Assembly: GCA_037974335.1 (NCBI GenBank) | Contig: CM075760.1 | Coordinates: 14,502,059 to 14,566,058, forward strand | Direction of reading: 5' to 3' | Source: Prionace glauca | Taxonomy: Eukaryota > Chordata > Chondrichthyes > Carcharhiniformes > Carcharhinidae | DNA length: 64,000 nt | Shown here: positions 17,547 through 27,367 of the stretch, piece after piece | Position numbering within the stretch: position 1 is the first letter of the stretch | How the letters are laid out: each line of letters begins with the position of its first letter | The notes under the pieces: model-generated | Seen by the model: the letters and a program-made list of their open reading frames with translations, nothing else | Databases searched by the model: none | Told to the model about the DNA's origin: nothing | Translations under genes and position numbers: made by a program

Positions 17547-19197
17547 ACATTCATATGACATTACTGTTACTAGAGAGGTGGTGCTCGACAGACTGGAGGG
17601 GCTGATTGTGGACAAGTCCCCAGGACCGGATGGAATGCATCCGAGGGTTCTGAAAGAAATGGCGGAGGTTATAGTGGATGCCTTGGTGGTTATTTTCCAG
17701 ACGTCGCTGGATTCCGGGGAAGTGCTGGAAGATTGGAAAACGGCTAATGTTACGCCGTTGTTTAAGAAGGGTGCCAGGCAAAAGGCGGGGAATTATAGGC
17801 CGGTTAGTTTAACGTCTGTGGTAGGTAAAATGTTAGAATCCGTCATTAAGGAGGAAATAGCGAGGCATCTTGAGGGGAATTGCTTGATAGGGCGGACGCA
17901 ACACGGTTTCATTAAAGGGAAGTCGTGTCTGACAAATTTACTGGAGTTCTATGAGGATGTGTCTAGGGTAGTGGATAGAGGAGAGCCGGTGGATGTGGTC
18001 TTTCTGGATTTTCAGAAGGCGTTTGACAAGGTACCTCACAAGAGGTTATTGCAGAAGGTCAGGGGACATGGAGTTGGGGGTAGGGTGTTAGCGTGGATAG
18101 AGGATTGGTTGTCAAATAGGAGGCAGAGAGTGGGGGTCAGTGGGTGCTATTCGAATTGGCGGTTGGTGACTAGTGGGGTGCCCCAGGGGTCGGTGCTGGG
18201 GCCTCAGCTATTTACCATTTATATAGATGATCTGGAGGAGGGAACCGAGTGCAGGGTGTCGAAATTTGCTGATGACACCAAGATTGGGGGAAAGGCAAAT
18301 TGTGAGGAGGGTGTGGAGAGTCTGCAGAAGGATCTAGATAGGCTGGGCGAATGGGCCAGGAAATGGCAAATGGAATTTAATGTTGGCAAGTGTGAGGTGG
18401 TCCACTTTGGTAGGAGGAATGGTAGGAAGGACTATTACTTACGTGGCGAAAAACTGCAGCAGGCGACGGTGCAGAGGGACCTCGGGGTCCTTGTGCATGA
18501 GTCGCAAAAACCCAGCTTGCAGGTGCAGCAGGTGGTCAGGAAGGCGAATGGGATGCTGGCGTTCATAGCGAGGGGGATTGAATATAAAAGTAGGGAGGTC
18601 TTGCTGCAGCTGTATAGGGCATTGGTGAGGCCGCAGCTGGAGTACTGTGTGCAGTTTTGGGCGCCGTACCTACGCAAGGATATTTTGGCCCTGGAGGGAA
18701 TGCAGAGGAGGTTTACTAGGCTGATACCAGAGTTGAGAGGATTGAGCTATGAGGAGAGGCTGAATAAACTAGGCTTGTACTCGTTAGAGTTTAGAAGAAT
18801 GAGGGGAGATCTCATTGAGACGTATAAGATGATGAATGAGATGGATAGGATAGAGGTGGAGAGACTCTTCCCGCTCAAAAAAGACAGTAGGACTAGGGGG
18901 CACAGCCTCAAGATAAAGGTGGGGCGGTTTAGAACAGAGTTGAGGAGGAACTTCTTCACTCAAAGGGTGGTGAATCTCTGGAATTCTCTGCCCGTTGAAG
19001 TGGTGGAGGCTGCTTCGCTAAATATTTTTAAGAAACGGGTTGATGAGTTTTTGATAAGAGAAGGGATTAAGGGTTATGGGGAGAGGGCGGGAAGGTGGAA
19101 CTGAGCCACGACAGATCAGCCATGATCTTATTGAATGGCGGGGCAGGCTCGAAGGGCTAGATGGCCTACTCCTGCTCCTATTTCTTATGTTCTTATC
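17547..19197 (+). mobile_element. CR1-A LINE, 5'-truncated, young
   Basis: A 1.65-kb copy inserted into a PLE. It starts inside ORF2 and runs to the TTCTTATG tail. It is nearly identical to 33478-35205 and to the inverted copy 55755-57553, although each is truncated at a different point. This indicates recent activity of the family. Confidence 0.92.
17578..19104 (+). CDS. CR1-A ORF2 fragment: reverse transcriptase (508 codons)
   Basis: Uninterrupted frame with RT blocks in order: [99 protein letters not shown] and the catalytic [10 protein letters not shown], then the C-terminal region LSYEERLNKLGLYSLEFRRM and RGDLIETYKMM. The endonuclease and ORF1 are missing through 5' truncation, so it cannot mobilise itself, although RT could be made in principle. 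The frame has no true start codon and depends on read-in transcription. Confidence 0.85.
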   Translation: MVLDRLEGLIVDKSPGPDGMHPRVLKEMAEVIVDALVVIFQTSLDSGEVLEDWKTANVTPLFKKGARQKAGNYRPVSLTSVVGKMLESVIKEEIARHLEGNCLIGRTQHGFIKGKSCLTNLLEFYEDVSRVVDRGEPVDVVFLDFQKAFDKVPHKRLLQKVRGHGVGGRVLAWIEDWLSNRRQRVGVSGCYSNWRLVTSGVPQGSVLGPQLFTIYIDDLEEGTECRVSKFADDTKIGGKANCEEGVESLQKDLDRLGEWARKWQMEFNVGKCEVVHFGRRNGRKDYYLRGEKLQQATVQRDLGVLVHESQKPSLQVQQVVRKANGMLAFIARGIEYKSREVLLQLYRALVRPQLEYCVQFWAPYLRKDILALEGMQRRFTRLIPELRGLSYEERLNKLGLYSLEFRRMRGDLIETYKMMNEMDRIEVERLFPLKKDSRTRGHSLKIKVGRFRTELRRNFFTQRVVNLWNSLPVEVVEAASLNIFKKRVDEFLIREGIKGYGERAGRWN

Positions 19198-19745
19198 AGT
19201 TGAGTGGCAGTTCTGTTCACAAACAGGGCTCATAAAGACACAAACTCAATTTACAGAATAATGATTGGAATGCGAATCTTTATAAGTAATGAAGTCTTAA
19301 AAGTACAGACAATGTGAATGGAGACGGCGTTAAGGGCAGGTTAAAGAGATACAAAGAACAAAGAGCAACACAGCACGGGAAACAGGCCCTTCGGCCCAAC
19401 GAGCCCGCGCCGCTGTCCCATTGTCTCAGTGACCTATTCATGATTTTAGTCTACGCCTAATGTGCGAGGATCAGGGAGATGTGTATTGTCTCCAGTCAGG
19501 CCAGTTAGTGAGATTTTGCAAGCTCAGGCAAGTCGTTATTGGGGGGTGACAGAAAGTGTGACATGAACCCAAGATCCCGGTTGAGGCTGTCCTCGTGTGC
19601 GGAACTTGGCTATCAGTCTCTGCTCAGCGACTCTGTGCTGTCGTGTTTCGTGAAGGCTGCCTTGGAGAATGCTTACGCGAAGATCAGAGGCCGGATGCCC
19701 GTGACCGGTCAATGCCCTTGTTGGAGACAAGAACAAATTTGAGTA
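19198..19745 (-). mobile_element. Penelope-like element, body with GIY-YIG remnant; CR1-B tail inside
   Basis: Continues the PLE from 17546. About 19198-19349 is the 3' UTR side. About 19479-19745, read on minus, corresponds to the endonuclease C-terminus found at 44640-44815 (GCATCCGGCCTCTGATCTTC, then GCGTAAGCATTCTCCAAGGC). A CR1-B tail in minus orientation (about 19350-19478, AAGAACAAAGAGCAACACAG) interrupts it. It carries no intact frame. Confidence 0.75.
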
Positions 19746-20150
19746 TGTCTGAAGCTCAATCTGCATTGTCATAAAGCCCCGCGCTCTGATTGGCTGGAGG
19801 TCTAGGCGACTTCCGGTCCTCCAGAGCTGCCGATTGGCCGGAGCCGTCAAGCTTCGGCTCGACCACTTGGAGGGGCCGGGGACTTGGGCCCAGCGATGTC
19901 ACTGCATAGGAGAGTAATCCTGATTGGCTGAATCAGGCTGGCTCCCATTATGACGTCACGATGGCTCGAGGGGTCATTTCCGCCTCTTATTGTGATTGGG
20001 TCCGGATTGACCAATGGAATGAGTTGGCGTACCGGAAGTAGAAGTACCATCACAACGCGGCGTTTGTGCCTATGGCTGCACGAAGCTTTCCCCATTGTCT
20101 GAATGCGGAGCTGGTGAAGCTGCTCATTCCTGCCCAGCAAAGCTGCTGCT
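19746..20150. promoter_or_regulatory. ZNF-3 promoter region
   Basis: GC-rich region with four or more NF-Y boxes (ATTGG or CCAAT, near 19789, 19834, 19923 and 20010), a palindromic CRE TGACGTCA at 19951-19958, and two CCGGAAGT-type ETS sites (CTTCCGG near 19811, CCGGAAGTAG near 20031). It stands just upstream of the first exon. Confidence 0.65.
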
Positions 20151-20210
20151 CTCTCTCTGAATCACCATTCAGATTCACACAGATAAAACTTCTACTTATC
20201 TTCAACATCT
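20151..20210 (+). promoter_or_regulatory. ZNF-3 first (non-coding) exon end and donor
   Basis: The sequence ACTTATCTTCAACATCT ends at 20210 and is followed by GTGAGTAAAACACTTTCC, the same exon end and donor as ZNF-2 and ZNF-7. The intron then runs about 1.58 kb through several repeats to 21788. Confidence 0.65.
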
Positions 20211-20360
20211 GTGAGTAAAACACTTTCCTTTCTCCCCTTTACATTTCTTTTCTCATTCTGGAGGAAATTGAGGACTTGCAGCAACTGAAGGGAAAGAAAG
20301 TGAATCCAGGGAGGCTACTCAGGTCTGTCTCTGTTAAAGACATCCTTTGCTCCCTCAGCT

Positions 20361-20440
20361 TGACATTTGTTTAAAAGTGAACTACTGCGAATGCTGGAAT
20401 CTGAAACAAAAACAAAATGCTGGAAAATCTCAGCAGATTT
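20361..20440 (-). mobile_element. Short retroposon copy
   Basis: ACTACTGCGAATGCTGGAAT, then ACAAAATGCTGGAAAATCTC. An inverted copy of the family with a measured TSD at 10376-10500. Confidence 0.7.
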
Positions 20441-20549
20441 GACATAGTGCAGTCCATCAAGCAGTCTCCTATCCATTGATTCTGTCTACATTTCCCACTG
20501 CTTGGCAAAGTAGCCAGCATAATTAAGGACCCCCATGCACCTCGGGCAT

Positions 20550-20835
20550 TCTGTCTTCCACCTTCTTCCATCAAGAAAAAGATACAAAAGTCTGAGGACG
20601 TGTACCAACTGACTCAAGAACAGCTTCTTCCCTGCTGCCATCAGACTTTTGAATAGACCTACAGCGCATGAAGTTGATCTTTCTCTGCACCCTAACTATG
20701 ATTATAACACTACATTCTGCACCCTCTGTTTTCCTATGTTCTATGAATGGTATGTTTTCTTTCTGTAGCACAAGAAACAATACTTTTCACTGTGTCCCAA
20801 TACACATAACAGTAATAAATCAAATCAAAATCTGT
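20550..20835 (-). repeat. Dispersed repeat related to 52986-53330
   Basis: AAAAGTCTGAGGACGTGTAC, then CTTCTTCCCTGCTGCCATCA and ACAATACTTTTCACTGTGTC are the reverse complement of the repeat at 52986-53330. Class unknown; no coding frame. Confidence 0.7.
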
Positions 20836-20865
20836 CATCCTGACTGGAAATATTGGCTCTATTCA

Positions 20866-21177
20866 TAGAATCCCTACAGTACAGAAGGAGGCCCTTCAGC
20901 CCATTAAGTCTGTTTTGACCACAATCTGACCAAAGCCTTATCCCCGTAACTCTACAGGTTTACCCTGCTAGTCCCCCTGATACTAGTGTCAATTTAGCAT
21001 AGCCAATCAACCTAACCTGCACGTCTTTGGACTGTGGCAGGAAATCAGAGCACCCAGAGAAAACTCACACAGACACAGGGAGAATGTGCAAACTGCACAC
21101 ACACAGTGACCCAAGGCTGGAATTGAACCTGGGACCTGGAGCTGTGAGGCAGCAGTGCTAACCACTGTGCCACCCTA
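20866..21177 (-). mobile_element. tRNA-headed SINE
   Basis: Tail at the left (ATAGAATCCCTACAGTACAG), core in the middle and tRNA-like head at the right (AGCAGTGCTAACCACTGTGC). Full length by eye. Confidence 0.92.
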
Positions 21178-21193
21178 AAACTCAAATCAATTC

Positions 21194-21275
21194 TGGCAAT
21201 TATGGGATTTGAACCCAGGCCCCTGCTGTGACTGCAGTCTTAATCCAGCATCTTAGACCACTCCGCCATGGTACC
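21194..21275 (-). tRNA. tRNA-Leu(UAA)-like sequence, probably a pseudogene
   Basis: The 82-base minus-strand sequence reads ATGGCGGAGTGGTCTAAG (D arm with box A) and TGCTGGATTAAGACTGCAG (anticodon arm, anticodon TAA). A variable arm and a GGGTTCAAATCCC T arm follow. Length and layout fit a type II tRNA-Leu. The acceptor stem (GGTACCA against AATTGCC) pairs in only about four of seven positions, so a working gene is unlikely. It lies between two SINEs and could be a tRNA retropseudogene or an unrelated SINE head. Confidence 0.5.
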
Positions 21276-21299
21276 ATTTCTCTCCCCACAAATGCTAAA

Positions 21300-21595
21300 A
21301 GTAAAAAAAGTTTTATTTATAATTCACAAATCGGCTTACCTTCACACTGTAATGAAGTAACTGAAAAGTCTCCAGTCGCCACACTCCGGCGCCTGTTTGG
21401 TACACTGAGGGAGAATTTAGCATAGCCAATGCACCTAACTTGCACATCTTTGGACTGTGGGAGGAAACCGGAGCACTCAGGGAAACCTATGCAGACATGG
21501 GAAAAACATGCAAATTCCACAGTGATCCAAGTCAGGAATTGAACCTGGGTCCCAAGTGCTGCGAGGCAACAGTGCTAACCACTGTGCCACCTTGT
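21300..21595 (-). mobile_element. tRNA-headed SINE, long-tail subtype
   Basis: The left end AAAAAAAGTTTTATTTATAA and the CAGTCGCCACACTCCGGCGC block mark the subtype also seen at 1228 and 35797. The head is at the right (GTGCTAACCACTGTGCCACC). Confidence 0.88.
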
Positions 21596-21599
21596 CTCC

Positions 21600-21788
21600 C
21601 CAGATGCTGTCAGACTTGCTGAGATTTTTCAGTACTTATTGTTTTTGTGACACATTTATTTGTCTGCCTAAAAATATGGTCTCTTTCCTCTCTGATGAAT
21701 CTAATCTAGATTCAAAACATTGACTCTATTCTCCCTCACAGATGCTGTCAGACTTACTGAGATTTTCTGTTTTTGTTTCAAATTCCAG
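21600..21788 (+). mobile_element. Two short-retroposon pieces providing the ZNF-3 acceptor
   Basis: CCAGATGCTGTCAGACTTGC (about 21601) and CAGATGCTGTCAGACTTACT (about 21740) are two copies of the short retroposon. The second continues GAGATTTTCTGTTTTTGTTT, then CAAATTCCAG at 21779-21788. That pyrimidine-rich stretch plus AG is the apparent 3' splice site for the ZNF-3 coding exon. Confidence 0.65.
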
Positions 21789-21822
21789 CATCCAGGTTCA
21801 TTTGATTCATGTGAACCTAAGC

Positions 21823-22860
21823 ATGGATGCAAAAAGCACCATTCACACCAAGGAGAAACCCTGGAAATGTGGAGACTGTGGGAAAGGATTCAGACGCCCG
21901 TGTGAGCTGGAAATTCATCGACGAAGACACACCGGGGAGAGGCCATTTACTTGCTCTGTGTGTGGGAAGGGATTCACTCAGTTAATTTGCCTTCAGAGAC
22001 ACCAAAGACTCCACACTGAGGAGAGGCCATTCACCTGCCCCATGTGTGGGAAAGGATTCAGTCTCTCATCCCACCTGCTGAAACATCAGCAAGTGCACAC
22101 TGACAAGAGAGAGTTTAAATGCTCCGACTGTGAGAAGAGCTTTAAAAACCCACATGGACTGAGGGAACACCAGCGCATTCACAATAGGGACACACCATTT
22201 AGCTGCTCACAGTGTGGGAAGAGGTTCAGGACATCACCCCACCTTCAGATACACCAACAAGTTCACAGTGGTGAGAGACCTTTTAAATGTCCAGAGTGTG
22301 GGAAGTGCTTCAAAGGTTCTGGAGATCTCCAATACCATCAACGTGTTCACACTGATGAGAGACCGTTCAAATGCTCTCACTGCGGAACTGGGTTCAGACG
22401 GTTATTTGAACTCACTGTACATCAGCGCACTCACACTGGGGAAAGGCCGTTCATCTGTCCCCAGTGTGGGAAGGGATTTACTCAGTCTTCCAACCTGCTG
22501 ACACACCAGCAGATTCACACTGAGGAGAGACCATTCACCTGCTCTGAATGTGGGAAGGGATTTGCGCGACCATCCCACCTGCTAACACACAAGCGTGTTC
22601 ACACTGGGGAGAGGCCATTCACCTGCTCTCAATGTGGGAAGGGATTTATTCGATCATCCAATCTGCTGATACACCAGCGAGTTCACACCAATGAGAGACC
22701 CTTCTCCTGCTCTGAGTGTGGGAAGGGATTTATTCATTCATCCACCCTGCAGGCACACCAGCAAATTCACACCGGGGAGAAACCCTTCACATGCTCCACA
22801 TGTGGCAAGTGTTTTAATCGATCATACAACCTGCTGGTACACCAGCGAGTTCATAGATGA
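21823..22860 (+). CDS. ZNF-3: C2H2 zinc-finger protein, 12 fingers
   Basis: 345 residues from ATG at 21823 ([19 protein letters not shown]), chosen because it is the first ATG after the apparent acceptor at 21788. The frame is open back to 21742, but that part is repeat sequence. Twelve intact C2H2 fingers fill the protein to the end (VHQRVHR). Several linkers are not the consensus (TEERPF, TDKREF, NRDTPF, TNERPF), which gives this gene a different pattern from ZNF-1, ZNF-5 and ZNF-9. No KRAB or other effector domain is present. It is expected to be a nuclear DNA-binding protein with unknown target. Promoter and first exon are visible at 19746-20210. It is unlike the others upstream: the vestigial finger block is absent. 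Confidence 0.88.
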   Translation: MDAKSTIHTKEKPWKCGDCGKGFRRPCELEIHRRRHTGERPFTCSVCGKGFTQLICLQRHQRLHTEERPFTCPMCGKGFSLSSHLLKHQQVHTDKREFKCSDCEKSFKNPHGLREHQRIHNRDTPFSCSQCGKRFRTSPHLQIHQQVHSGERPFKCPECGKCFKGSGDLQYHQRVHTDERPFKCSHCGTGFRRLFELTVHQRTHTGERPFICPQCGKGFTQSSNLLTHQQIHTEERPFTCSECGKGFARPSHLLTHKRVHTGERPFTCSQCGKGFIRSSNLLIHQRVHTNERPFSCSECGKGFIHSSTLQAHQQIHTGEKPFTCSTCGKCFNRSYNLLVHQRVHR

Positions 22861-22974
22861 CTGCACTGCTCTGATTCTGCGGCTTTTCATCAGATTCAGG
22901 ACTGAACCTTGTTCATGCTGACACTGGGGAGGTGTTGATGATACTGCTGCTAAGGACAGTAACGGGGCTGGAGT

Positions 22975-23250
22975 AGACAGAATTTGCATTTATGTCGCAC
23001 CTTTCACAACCTCAGGTCATCTCTGTGCGCAATGAGCCTCCACAAAGAGCAATATGATAATGAGCAGTGATGATCTGTTTTTAGGGAGATTGGGTGAGGG
23101 GTAATATTGCTCTCACAGGGGTGAACTCCCTGCTCTTGTTCAAAATAGTAACTGTAAGATCTTAGAGAGCAGATGGAGTCTTCGGTTTAACATCCTCATA
23201 TCTTCTGATGTGGCTCAGAGTCACTGCTCCTTTAAAAGCCTTTGGGATGT
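22975..23250 (+). repeat. Dispersed repeat in the ZNF-3 3' flank
   Basis: GACAGAATTTGCATTTATGT, then CGCACCTTTCACAACCTCAG resembles a repeat I recall as common in shark genomes. No coding frame. Confidence 0.45.
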
Positions 23251-23409
23251 TTCTCATTGTCTATAAGGAGTTTTATAAATATGAGATCAAGGTGACATTA
23301 CAGATATCGATGTGCTGGGTGAAGCTGAACCTGATGCTACCCACAGCTGAGAACTGAACACACTGGAGCCACCAACAACTTTTGAAAAGCTGAAGTTTTT
23401 ATTGTCTCA

Positions 23410-24345
23410 GATACAGCATATAAAGAACAGCAAAGAATGACAAAAAGATTAATAAGGAGAGAGAAATTAGAGTATGAGAGAAGGTTAGCGAGAAATATAG
23501 AAACAGACAGTAAGAGTTTCTACAAATCTTCACTGTGGAGGAAACAAATAACATCCTCAGAAATAACTGAATAAGGGAGTGAAAGGGAGAGAGGAGCTTA
23601 ACACAATTACAAGAAACTTATAACATGCTCCATATACAGGAAACTGAAATTATTGTAACTCAAAGTTGACAATTCCCTTGTCTTGATGCACATCATTCGA
23701 GAGTGTTACAGTAAGTGGCTGCTGAAATAGTCATTGCAATGGTTTTAATTTTCCAAAATACTCTGGATTCTGGAAAGATTCAGTCAGATTGGAAAATAGA
23801 GAATTTGACTCCTCTATTCAAGAAAAGGGGGGAGACAGAAAGCAGGAAACTTGGGCCAGTTAGGTTAACATCGGTCATTGGAAAAATTCTCAAATCAGTT
23901 ATGAAGGAGATTAAGGCAGGGCACCTCCTTATTAATGGATTCCAGTATTTCCCAATGGTGGACATCAAACACATTCTGAAGGAGAAAGAGTATCTGTAGT
24001 GTTTGGATGATGGTCTTGATCCAGTTTTGAACGCCTTGCTCACATTTCCTCTCATCCTGCCTTGTTCGAATGAAAAGATTCCCAATTTCTCTTCATGGGA
24101 AAATGAAATTGGGACAAAGTTAGAAGAAAACATTTCATTTCAGCGATGGAGTCTGCTGCCCGAAAGCTTCTGGGAGCAGGTTCAACAATAACTTTCAAAA
24201 GAGAGTTGGAGAAATGTTTGAAGGGAAAGTATTTCTGCAGCTGTGGGGAAACAGCAGACACATGGGATTAATGGATAGCTCTTCCAAAGAGCTGGCAGTG
24301 ACACCAATGGCAGAATGGCTCCTTTCTGAGCTGTGGTGAATCTGT
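23410..24345 (+). mobile_element. CR1 LINE relic, broken
   Basis: Pieces of the endonuclease-RT linker (GAATGACAAAAAGATTAATA, about 23435), RT (DSGKIQSDWKIENLTPLFKK, about 23770-23830; RLTSVIGKILKSVMKE, about 23863-23910) and the 3' UTR (GTGGGGAAACAGCAGACACA, then CCAATGGCAGAATGGC, to about 24320). Old, with several breaks. The linker part is related to 39960-40180 on the opposite strand. Confidence 0.7.
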
Positions 24346-25819
24346 TCTGCACCATGTGCCATGGCCTTCCTGGCGTCAGATCCCCAAAATCTGACTCAAT
24401 TCTCAAACAGCAGCTGAACCATTGTTGAGAAATTTATTTTATGAAATGTAGGATGATTTTTTCAAACACACCCTCCGGCTTGAATGATTTCTGTGTCTAA
24501 ACTCTTTATAATTTGAGGTATGGGGGTCTAATGTTTTGTGCGTTGTGGGAGGAGCAGTTTAGTCTGAGTTAGAGACTCAAACAGGCTCTTTACTGCAGAC
24601 AGCTCACCATGACAACACTGATAAGACATTCCATTGCACAGAATTGACTCAGAAACCCCTGTCTGAGGCCTGGATGTACTCAGTACCCATTGATCATTTG
24701 TACTGAATCAGTGACTTTAAGGCTGGTGTTACTAATTTGAAATAAACCCATTCAAAATAATTTATAAAAGTCTTTATTAGTATATCAGGTGGAGGAGTTC
24801 ACAGGAGTCTGTTAACCTCTGGAACAATGATACAACAGAGTGAGGGACAGATATGATCTAGAAACTTGAGGAGGGAATATCAGAAATACTACCACTCCAG
24901 CACCTTCTGACTTCACACATGTGAGCTCCTAGACATGGAACAGAGGATCCTTTAGAGTCAGGAAGAACAATGGTGAATGCTGGAATCATGCTGTCAAATC
25001 AGAGATTGGTGTAAAACTGGGATCTGTTCCTGACCGATAAGTTTCCAGTCTGAAAATGACTGTAGTAATTATTCTCTTATGATTTAATGTGTTTGTGTGA
25101 TAGTCTAGTATCAGTAAGGCTGGTGTTATTAATTTAAAATAAAGCCATTTAAAACATTTGAAAAGTGTGCATTAAAATATCAAGACAGTAAAATTTCAGA
25201 AACCTGTCAGCCACTGGTACAATTATACAACAGACATTGGATCTCCAGAGAAGGAGCTGCAGTATGTTTCCAGGAATTCCGTTTTATTGCAAGGGAACAA
25301 TTAAAACAATCAGCTCACACGAGGAAGGTGATGGTCAGCAACTTAGTGAGAATAGAGTAAAGGGAGCAGAGGGTAAGTCTCACGGAGAAGGTGAGCTCTG
25401 GAGTGGATGAGAGGAGATAGGAGAAAAACTAAAGAAACAGGCAAGTTCAAGGCTCAGGGAAGAAGGAGATTTTAGAGACAGTTTGGCCCAGTGGAAGGGA
25501 ATGAATCAGCAGAGGCAGCTGATCAGATTGTCTCAATCTTAGTGACAAAGAAGCTCCATGAGCTCCTCACACTTGCTGGAGGAAACGGGGGAGGGAGAGA
25601 ATTTAAAAAGGAACAAACTTATGTTGGTGACAGTAAAATGACTTGTCACACTATGTTTAACACAAAGCTGATTTATTTGTCCTTTATCCAGAATATTAAT
25701 CTCTACCTGAAATGGAATTCATTAACATCAGAAACAGACCCAAAGAACATAGTTCAGTCCTGGATGTTATTAACAGAAGAATCCGATCTCAGTAATTACA
25801 AGTGAACTGTCAGGTATGT
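24346..25819. other. Stretch without gene; imperfect tandem duplication
   Basis: About 24715-24840 and 25105-25235 are similar: AAGGCTGGTGTTACTAATTT against AAGGCTGGTGTTATTAATTT, followed by matching text to CAATGATACAACAGA and CAATTATACAACAGA. No coding frame with recognisable motifs is present. This is the 3' side of ZNF-4. Confidence 0.5.
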
Positions 25820-26031
25820 TAATAGGTTGGGTAAACAGATAAATCCCTTCCTACACACTGAGCAGTGAACAGCCTCTCACCAACATCAGTGTGCTGGTGT
25901 GCAGTGAGTTGAGATGATTGTCTGAACTCAGTCCTACAGCGAGAGCTTCTGAAAAGTCTCTTATCAGTGTGAAGACATTGATGGGACATCGGTTCCTCCA
26001 ATCTTCCACAGCACTTCCTGGAGTTGAGCCT
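25820..26031 (-). pseudogene. Decayed C-terminal fingers of ZNF-4
   Basis: Read on minus, finger-like text continues after the ZNF-4 stop: HQCLHTDKRLFRSSRC and RQSSQLTAHQHT are finger pieces with lost cysteines and histidines, in shifted frames. The ancestral protein was longer by at least two fingers. Confidence 0.65.
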
Positions 26032-26580
26032 TCAAACACATTTCTGATCAGTGTGACTGTGCTGGTGTTTCCGCAGGTTGGCTAACCGAGTGAATCCTTT
26101 CCCACACTCGGGGCAGGTGAATGGTTTCTCCCCAGTGTGAACTCGCTCATGTGCCAGCAGGTTCAATGAGTGAGTGAATCCCATCCCACAGTCAGAGCAG
26201 AGGAATGGCCTCTGCCCGGTGTGAACTCTCCAGTGGTTCAGCAGGTTGTATGAATGAGTGAATCGCTTTCCACAGTCAGAGCAGATGAACGGCCTCTCCC
26301 CGGTGTGAATTCGCTGATGTGTCACCAGACTGGATGACTGAGTGAATCCCTTCCCACACACAGGACAGGTGAACTGTCGTTCCCCAGTGTGATTTCGCCC
26401 ATGTGCTTTCAGTTCAAATGGGTAACTGAATCCCTTCCCACAGTCCCCACATTTATAGGGTCTCTCTCCAGTGTGAACGTGCTTGTATCTCAACAGACCA
26501 GATGATCGGCTGTAGCCTTGCCCACACTCAGAACACGTGTACGGTTTCTCCCCACTGTTAACGGTGCTTTTACCTTCCAT
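26032..26580 (-). CDS. ZNF-4: short C2H2 zinc-finger protein, 5-6 fingers
   Basis: 182 residues from ATG at 26580 ([20 protein letters not shown]), the first ATG downstream of the splice acceptor at 26665/26666. The first finger ([20 protein letters not shown]) has Tyr where the first zinc His is expected and is probably weak. Five canonical fingers follow, ending [13 protein letters not shown]. The protein is cut short compared with its neighbours, and finger debris follows at 25820-26031. A palindromic-free GC-rich promoter candidate lies at 27000-27130. The upstream exon and intron are shared with ZNF-6, so these two form a subfamily. No effector domain is present. It may be a gene in decay. 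Confidence 0.7.
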   Translation of the reverse strand: MEGKSTVNSGEKPYTCSECGQGYSRSSGLLRYKHVHTGERPYKCGDCGKGFSYPFELKAHGRNHTGERQFTCPVCGKGFTQSSSLVTHQRIHTGERPFICSDCGKRFTHSYNLLNHWRVHTGQRPFLCSDCGMGFTHSLNLLAHERVHTGEKPFTCPECGKGFTRLANLRKHQHSHTDQKCV

Positions 26581-26665
26581 GTTCAAATTCTGATGAATTG
26601 GGTGACTCTCAGATCCTGAGGTGATGTTCAAATTTCCCAACTGTAAATCCTCAACTTCCAATACC

Positions 26666-26900
26666 CTGTGAAATTGATTTAAAACAGAAAAAAAGGGAAT
26701 GAGAGAGAACCCACAAAACACAAAGGCAGGTTGTGAAATTGAGCTGAACGAATCTGGTAATTTGTGAAGCTGTCAGTAGGAAAAAGTGATCATGAAAACT
26801 GCTTGATTGTCACAAAAACCCAACTGGCCTCTATGGGAGGTGAGAGAAAGAGGTGAAGGAGAGGGATTTTTTATATCTACAAGACATACTAAGAGAGTAG
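26666..26900 (-). other. ZNF-4 intron end shared with ZNF-6, with SINE relic
   Basis: On minus the intron ends ATCAATTTCACAG before the exon base at 26665. The adjoining 200 bases (CCACAAAACACAAAGGCAGG, CTGGTAATTTGTG, GAGAGGGATTTTTTATAT) match 42295-42570 beside ZNF-6. Both contain a relic of the second SINE family (GATCATGAAAACTGCTTGAT, compare 52760-52800). Confidence 0.75.
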
Positions 26901-26999
26901 TCAGCAAAGCAAATTTGACCCCGAGCTTCATAACATGTGATATTGATATATAAACAGGGAAGTTATTCTGAAGATTTATAAAGGTCTGGGCACCACTTA

Positions 27000-27130
27000 A
27001 GACCCCGCCCCTCATTCACTCTGATTGCTTGGAGGATGAGGCGTTCCCCCTCGGTTCTCTTCCTATTGGTTCGAATCTGTCGTCAATCAGCCCCCGGGCA
27101 TTGTGACATGGGGCATGTGCAGTGCGGCTC
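27000..27130. promoter_or_regulatory. Candidate ZNF-4 promoter
   Basis: AGACCCCGCCCCTCATTCAC (GC box), inverted NF-Y boxes (GATTGCTTGG, CCTATTGGTT) and GTCAATCAGCCCCCGGGCAT occur within 130 bases, about 430 bp upstream of the ZNF-4 exon on its strand. No CRE is seen (CATTGTGACATGG only resembles one). Confidence 0.5.
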
Positions 27131-27367
27131 ATGTCCAGGGACAGACACTTGTTAGTTTCACCTTCAGGTGGGAAGGAGGTGGTTACACGGAGGCAGCGTT
27201 AGGGGCAGTAAGTGGGAGGGGAGGCCTCAACATTCAGGGCAAACCCCATTCATCAGGGTCTGGATATTATCAGCCTTTGAGTTTAAGAGTTGAGTTCCAG
27301 CTCATTACCATTTACTTTTTAAAAGAAGTCCTCATTTTCCCTGTCTCTCTTTCCAAAATCTTAAAAC

